Origin: JBDSYA01 sp039925865
Lineage (GTDB): Bacteria > Bacteroidota > Ignavibacteria > Tepidaquicellales > Tepidaquicellaceae
Length of the DNA stretch: 10,169 nt
Assembly (NCBI GenBank): GCA_039925865.1
Contig: JBDSYA010000275.1
Span: 1-10,169 of the forward strand
Direction: 5' to 3'
Shown: positions 7,715 to 10,169 of the stretch, one piece after another
Layout: each line of letters starts with the position of its first letter
How positions within the stretch are numbered: position 1 is the first letter of the stretch
Notes under the pieces: model-generated
The model's database searches: none
Told to the model about the DNA's origin: nothing
What the model saw: only the letters and a program-made list of their open reading frames with translations
Program-made: the position numbers and the translations under genes

Positions 7715-7766
7715 AGTTGATTGGTAAGTTCAATTTACAATGAACAACTCTAGATATCAATCAACT
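7715..7766. repeat. 9-bp inverted repeat with nested stem
   Basis: AGTTGATTG (7715-7723) pairs with CAATCAACT (7758-7766). Inside it GTTCA (7728-7732) pairs with TGAAC (7741-7745), extendable with one bulged base. A run TTTTAAATTTTAAATTTT follows the outer arm, so it could act as a weak terminator or RNA structure. The stems are AT-rich and marginal on their own. Confidence 0.5.
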
Positions 7767-7804
7767 TTTAAATTTTAAATTTTAACTTTTTGCTTTTTAA
7801 AATC

Positions 7805-9055
7805 ATGAAAATATTTTTCACAATCATTTCAATTCTTTTATTCGTTTCAAATATTTTGTATTCTCAAACCTGGGTACAGCATTTAAACGGCAGAAGCGTA
7901 TGGTCGCTTGCAAACGATAATCTGGGAAATGTTTATGCAGGAGGACTTACATCAAGCAATTCGAGGATTTGGAAGTCAGTCAATGGAGGTGAAACCTGGG
8001 ATACAATCTTTGTTGGAGCCGGTCAGACTATGTGGGATTTCGGTTTTGATGTTGCTAATAATATTTATGTCGCAAATTTTTCAAATGGATTATTGAAATC
8101 AACTAATAACGGTCTGAACTTTTCTTTAACACCGATCTCTGCATTTAATAATAAAAATCTTCAGGGAGTCGAATGCGGGAGCGCGGGTCATGTTTTTGTT
8201 ACAACGTCAATGGGTTTTTTCAGAAGCGCTGATAATGGACAGAATTTTATTGAAACTGCTTTGACAGGTTTCAATTGCCTTCCCGTACTTGTTGATAAAG
8301 ACAGTTCAAATATTGTCTATGTTGGTGTTTCATCCGCAGGCGGATCGGGTATTGGATTTTACAGGTCCACTGATAATGGCATGACTTTCAGCGCAAATCT
8401 TAATCCGGGCAAAAATGGCTACAATTTATTTCAAAATAATAATGGCGATGTTTACATGATCACTACGACTTCTCCGTATAATTTTGACAGATCAACAAAC
8501 AAAGGCTTGTCCTGGACTACCGTCAGCAATACTGCACCTTCTCAGCGGGGTATTACAAGAAGCGGGTTGGGAAATTTTTATACTGCAGGTAATGGAGGAG
8601 TTTTCAGATCGACTAATGGCGGATTAAATTTTACAAATCATAATTTTACACTATCCTCTACTCCAGTATTATTTAACAATTATAACAACGTTTTAAAAAT
8701 ATTAACTGGTACAAGCGGTACTACTAACGGAGGTGTCTGGTCTTTTATTGAAGGGATCGTACAATATGTTTCCTCTCAAAACAATAGTGGTTTGAGTTTT
8801 GAACTTTCTCAAAATTATCCAAATCCTTTTAATCCTTTCACAACTATAACTTACAAATTGGAGATATCAGAATTTGTATCGCTCAAAGTTTATGATGCAC
8901 TTGGAATTGAAGTTGCCGATCTGGTGAACGAAAAACAAAGTCCTGGAAAATATCAGGTTAACTGGCATGCAGATCATTTCAACAGTGGAGTTTACTTTTA
9001 CACCTTAAAGGTAAAAAATTTTATCGAAACGAAGAAGATGCTTATAATTAAATAA
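7805..9055 (+). CDS. Asp-box (BNR) beta-propeller protein with T9SS type A C-terminal sorting domain
   Basis: This 416-residue protein has a signal peptide MKIFFTIISILLFVSNILYSQ (cleavage near Ser20/Gln21). I place the start at the ATG at 7805; an in-frame TTG at 7790 would add five residues before a complete signal peptide and is less likely. Asp boxes at 58-65, 99-106, 141-148, 188-195, 230-237 and 269-276 recur every 39-47 residues, giving a regular multi-bladed propeller of the BNR/Ycf48-like type. No catalytic sialidase motif is visible. Residues 332-416 form a type A sorting domain of the type IX secretion system: FELSQNYPNPFNPFTTITY, then VSLKVYDALGIEVADLV, GKYQVNW, SGVYFYTLK and a final KKMLIIK. 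This predicts Sec export, outer-membrane translocation by T9SS, and cleavage with surface anchoring or release. The next gene starts 8 bp after the stop, suggesting co-transcription. The ligand is unknown. Confidence 0.9.
   Translation: MKIFFTIISILLFVSNILYSQTWVQHLNGRSVWSLANDNLGNVYAGGLTSSNSRIWKSVNGGETWDTIFVGAGQTMWDFGFDVANNIYVANFSNGLLKSTNNGLNFSLTPISAFNNKNLQGVECGSAGHVFVTTSMGFFRSADNGQNFIETALTGFNCLPVLVDKDSSNIVYVGVSSAGGSGIGFYRSTDNGMTFSANLNPGKNGYNLFQNNNGDVYMITTTSPYNFDRSTNKGLSWTTVSNTAPSQRGITRSGLGNFYTAGNGGVFRSTNGGLNFTNHNFTLSSTPVLFNNYNNVLKILTGTSGTTNGGVWSFIEGIVQYVSSQNNSGLSFELSQNYPNPFNPFTTITYKLEISEFVSLKVYDALGIEVADLVNEKQSPGKYQVNWHADHFNSGVYFYTLKVKNFIETKKMLIIK
8798..9052 (+). other. T9SS type A sorting domain (C-terminal, about 85 residues)
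   Basis: The NYPNPFNP motif (residues 337-344 of the protein) opens the domain, followed by the conserved strand pattern LKVYDALG and GVYFYTLK and a basic KK near the end. This is the recognised signal that routes proteins through the type IX system. It implies that the genome encodes T9SS components (PorU/PorV-like and others), none of which is in this window. Confidence 0.9.
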
Positions 9056-9063
9056 TCAGAACT

Positions 9064-10169
9064 ATGTTCTTAAAATTTCAATGCTATGCATGCCTTCTGG
9101 TTCTTGTTTACTCTGCTAATGGACTCTCACAAACTTTCGACAAGCCCATATTTGAAATTGAAAAAGAAAACTACTCGCAACATTATAACAGCATAAATTA
9201 CGACTACAAAAGTGATACAAATATAGATGTGACTTATTACAAGCTAGATCTGAATATTACATATCAGCCAAATTTTCTAATCGGGAATGTAAATATAAAA
9301 TGTAAAAGTCTTGTTAATAATCTTTCGTCAGTATTTTATGATCTGAGTGACAATCTATCCGTTGACTCTGTCTTAAGTGCAAAGACTTCTTTATCTTTTA
9401 ACCACTCTCAAAATAAAATTTTGATCACTTTAAAAAATTCTGTTAATCAGGATCAGGATTTATCAATTAATATATTTTATCACGGAGTACCTGTTCCCAC
9501 AGGATACGGCAGCTTTGCGTTTGGTTCTCATAACGGTAATCAGCCTGCTATATGGACTCTCAGCGAACCATTTGGATCAATCGATTGGTTTCCCTGTAAA
9601 AATGTTCCATCTGATAAATGTGATTCTTCGGATGTCTGGCTAAGGTGTTCAAATGAACTTACAGGAGTTTCAAACGGAACATTAGAAGAGATACAAAATA
9701 ATGGCGACGGCTCACATACTTTTAAATGGCATAACTCTTATCCGATTGTGAATTATGTAATCTCACTGGCAATTTCAAATTACACTCAGTACAATTCATA
9801 TTATAAATATTCTGCTTCCGACTCGATGCCAGTTTATAATTTTATTTATCCGGAAAATCTTGAAAACTTAAAATCCCAGCTGGATAAAACAAAAACAATG
9901 CTTGAGTTATTTTCTTCTAAGTTCGGTCTTTATCCTTTTATAAAAGAAAAATACGGTCATGTAGAATTTGGCAGGATCGCCGGAATGGAAAACCAGACAA
10001 TTTCTTCTTTGGGAGTTTTTAATGATAACATCATGGCTCACGAGCTTACACATCAATGGTTCGGTGATAAGATAACATGCAGGAACTGGGAAAATATCTG
10101 GCTCAATGAAGGCTTTGCTACATTTGGCGAAGCTATTTATAATGAAGCAGTAAATGGTAAAACCGGATA
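9064..10169 (+). CDS. M1-family (gluzincin) zinc aminopeptidase, N-terminal part (3' end outside window)
   Basis: M1 aminopeptidases remove N-terminal residues from peptides using one catalytic zinc. The frame is open from ATG 9064 to the window end (368 codons) with no stop. A signal peptide MFLKFQCYACLLVLVYSANGLSQ is visible, so the enzyme acts outside the cytoplasm. The N-terminal beta-saddle domain (about 45-220) includes SEPFGSIDWFPCKNVPSDK, the M1 substrate-entry region. The exopeptidase motif is GMEN at 307-310. The zinc site HELTH starts at His326 (ligands His326 and His330, catalytic Glu327), with the third ligand Glu349 after exactly 18 residues, in LNEGFA. The catalytic tyrosine should lie beyond the window. 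The start is 8 bp after the stop of the T9SS propeller gene, so an operon is likely. Given the neighbour, a T9SS sorting domain at the missing C-terminus is plausible but unseen. Confidence 0.93.
   Translation, partial: MFLKFQCYACLLVLVYSANGLSQTFDKPIFEIEKENYSQHYNSINYDYKSDTNIDVTYYKLDLNITYQPNFLIGNVNIKCKSLVNNLSSVFYDLSDNLSVDSVLSAKTSLSFNHSQNKILITLKNSVNQDQDLSINIFYHGVPVPTGYGSFAFGSHNGNQPAIWTLSEPFGSIDWFPCKNVPSDKCDSSDVWLRCSNELTGVSNGTLEEIQNNGDGSHTFKWHNSYPIVNYVISLAISNYTQYNSYYKYSASDSMPVYNFIYPENLENLKSQLDKTKTMLELFSSKFGLYPFIKEKYGHVEFGRIAGMENQTISSLGVFNDNIMAHELTHQWFGDKITCRNWENIWLNEGFATFGEAIYNEAVNGKTG

Larger units (their letters stand above)
7674..7804. other. 131-bp intergenic gap with two hairpins
   Basis: The gap between the dockerin protein and the T9SS protein contains a GC-rich hairpin and a larger AT-rich inverted repeat, followed by an alternating AAATTTT tract just before the next start. 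It could hold a terminator for the upstream gene, a promoter for the downstream gene, or both. No TAnnTTTG element matches exactly. Confidence 0.6.

Noticed and set aside
7790..7804. Upstream TTG start for the T9SS propeller protein
   Set aside because: The ATG at 7805 directly begins a normal signal peptide. The TTG extension only adds MLFKI-type residues from an AT-rich tract.
1..10169. CRISPR arrays, tRNA or rRNA genes, insertion sequences, phage or defence genes
   Set aside because: None seen: no regularly spaced direct repeats of CRISPR size, no tRNA-like cloverleaf noticed in the gaps, and no transposase, integrase or defence-type domains among the genes.

Overview
The window is AT-rich DNA whose protein signatures point to the Bacteroidota/Chlorobi superphylum, most likely an Ignavibacteria-type organism. 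This placement is an inference from three signs. A secreted protein ends in a type IX secretion (T9SS) sorting domain with the NYPNPFNP motif. Another ends in a dockerin-like module of the kind common in that group. Starts lack clear Shine-Dalgarno sequences, and one candidate TAnnTTTG promoter element is present.

The left part (1-4035) concerns DNA repair. The 3' end of a canonical uvrA enters on the + strand and stops at 488. Three bases later, converging on it, is a two-gene minus-strand unit: a complete, diverged second UvrA-family protein (968 residues) followed 10 bp downstream by a secreted tetratricopeptide-repeat (TPR) protein. The window therefore holds two UvrA paralogues tail to tail with the TPR gene between them. 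The second UvrA keeps both ATPase cassettes and eight zinc-binding cysteines, but has Ser-Pro-Val-Ser-Gly where canonical UvrA has a CPxC/CPxH zinc motif.

A 382-bp non-coding gap (4036-4417) separates this from the right part. It holds a 15-bp inverted repeat, each arm of which is itself a dyad, and a candidate promoter.

The right part (4418-10169) is all + strand and all of its products carry N-terminal export signals. They are a small predicted outer-membrane beta-barrel protein, a 755-residue Asp-box (BNR) beta-propeller protein ending in a dockerin-like calcium-binding module, a 416-residue Asp-box propeller ending in a T9SS type A sorting domain, and an M1-family zinc aminopeptidase cut off by the window end. 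The last two genes are 8 bp apart and probably co-transcribed. The short gaps between the barrel, the dockerin protein and the T9SS protein carry heptamer repeats and small hairpins. The cluster looks like cell-surface and extracellular proteins; no substrate can be named from the sequence.

I see no RNA genes, CRISPR array, transposase or complete mobile element. The most noteworthy points are the paired UvrA paralogues, the use of two different C-terminal modules on neighbouring propeller proteins, and the dyad repeat in the 4.2-kb gap. None amounts to a demonstrably new system.
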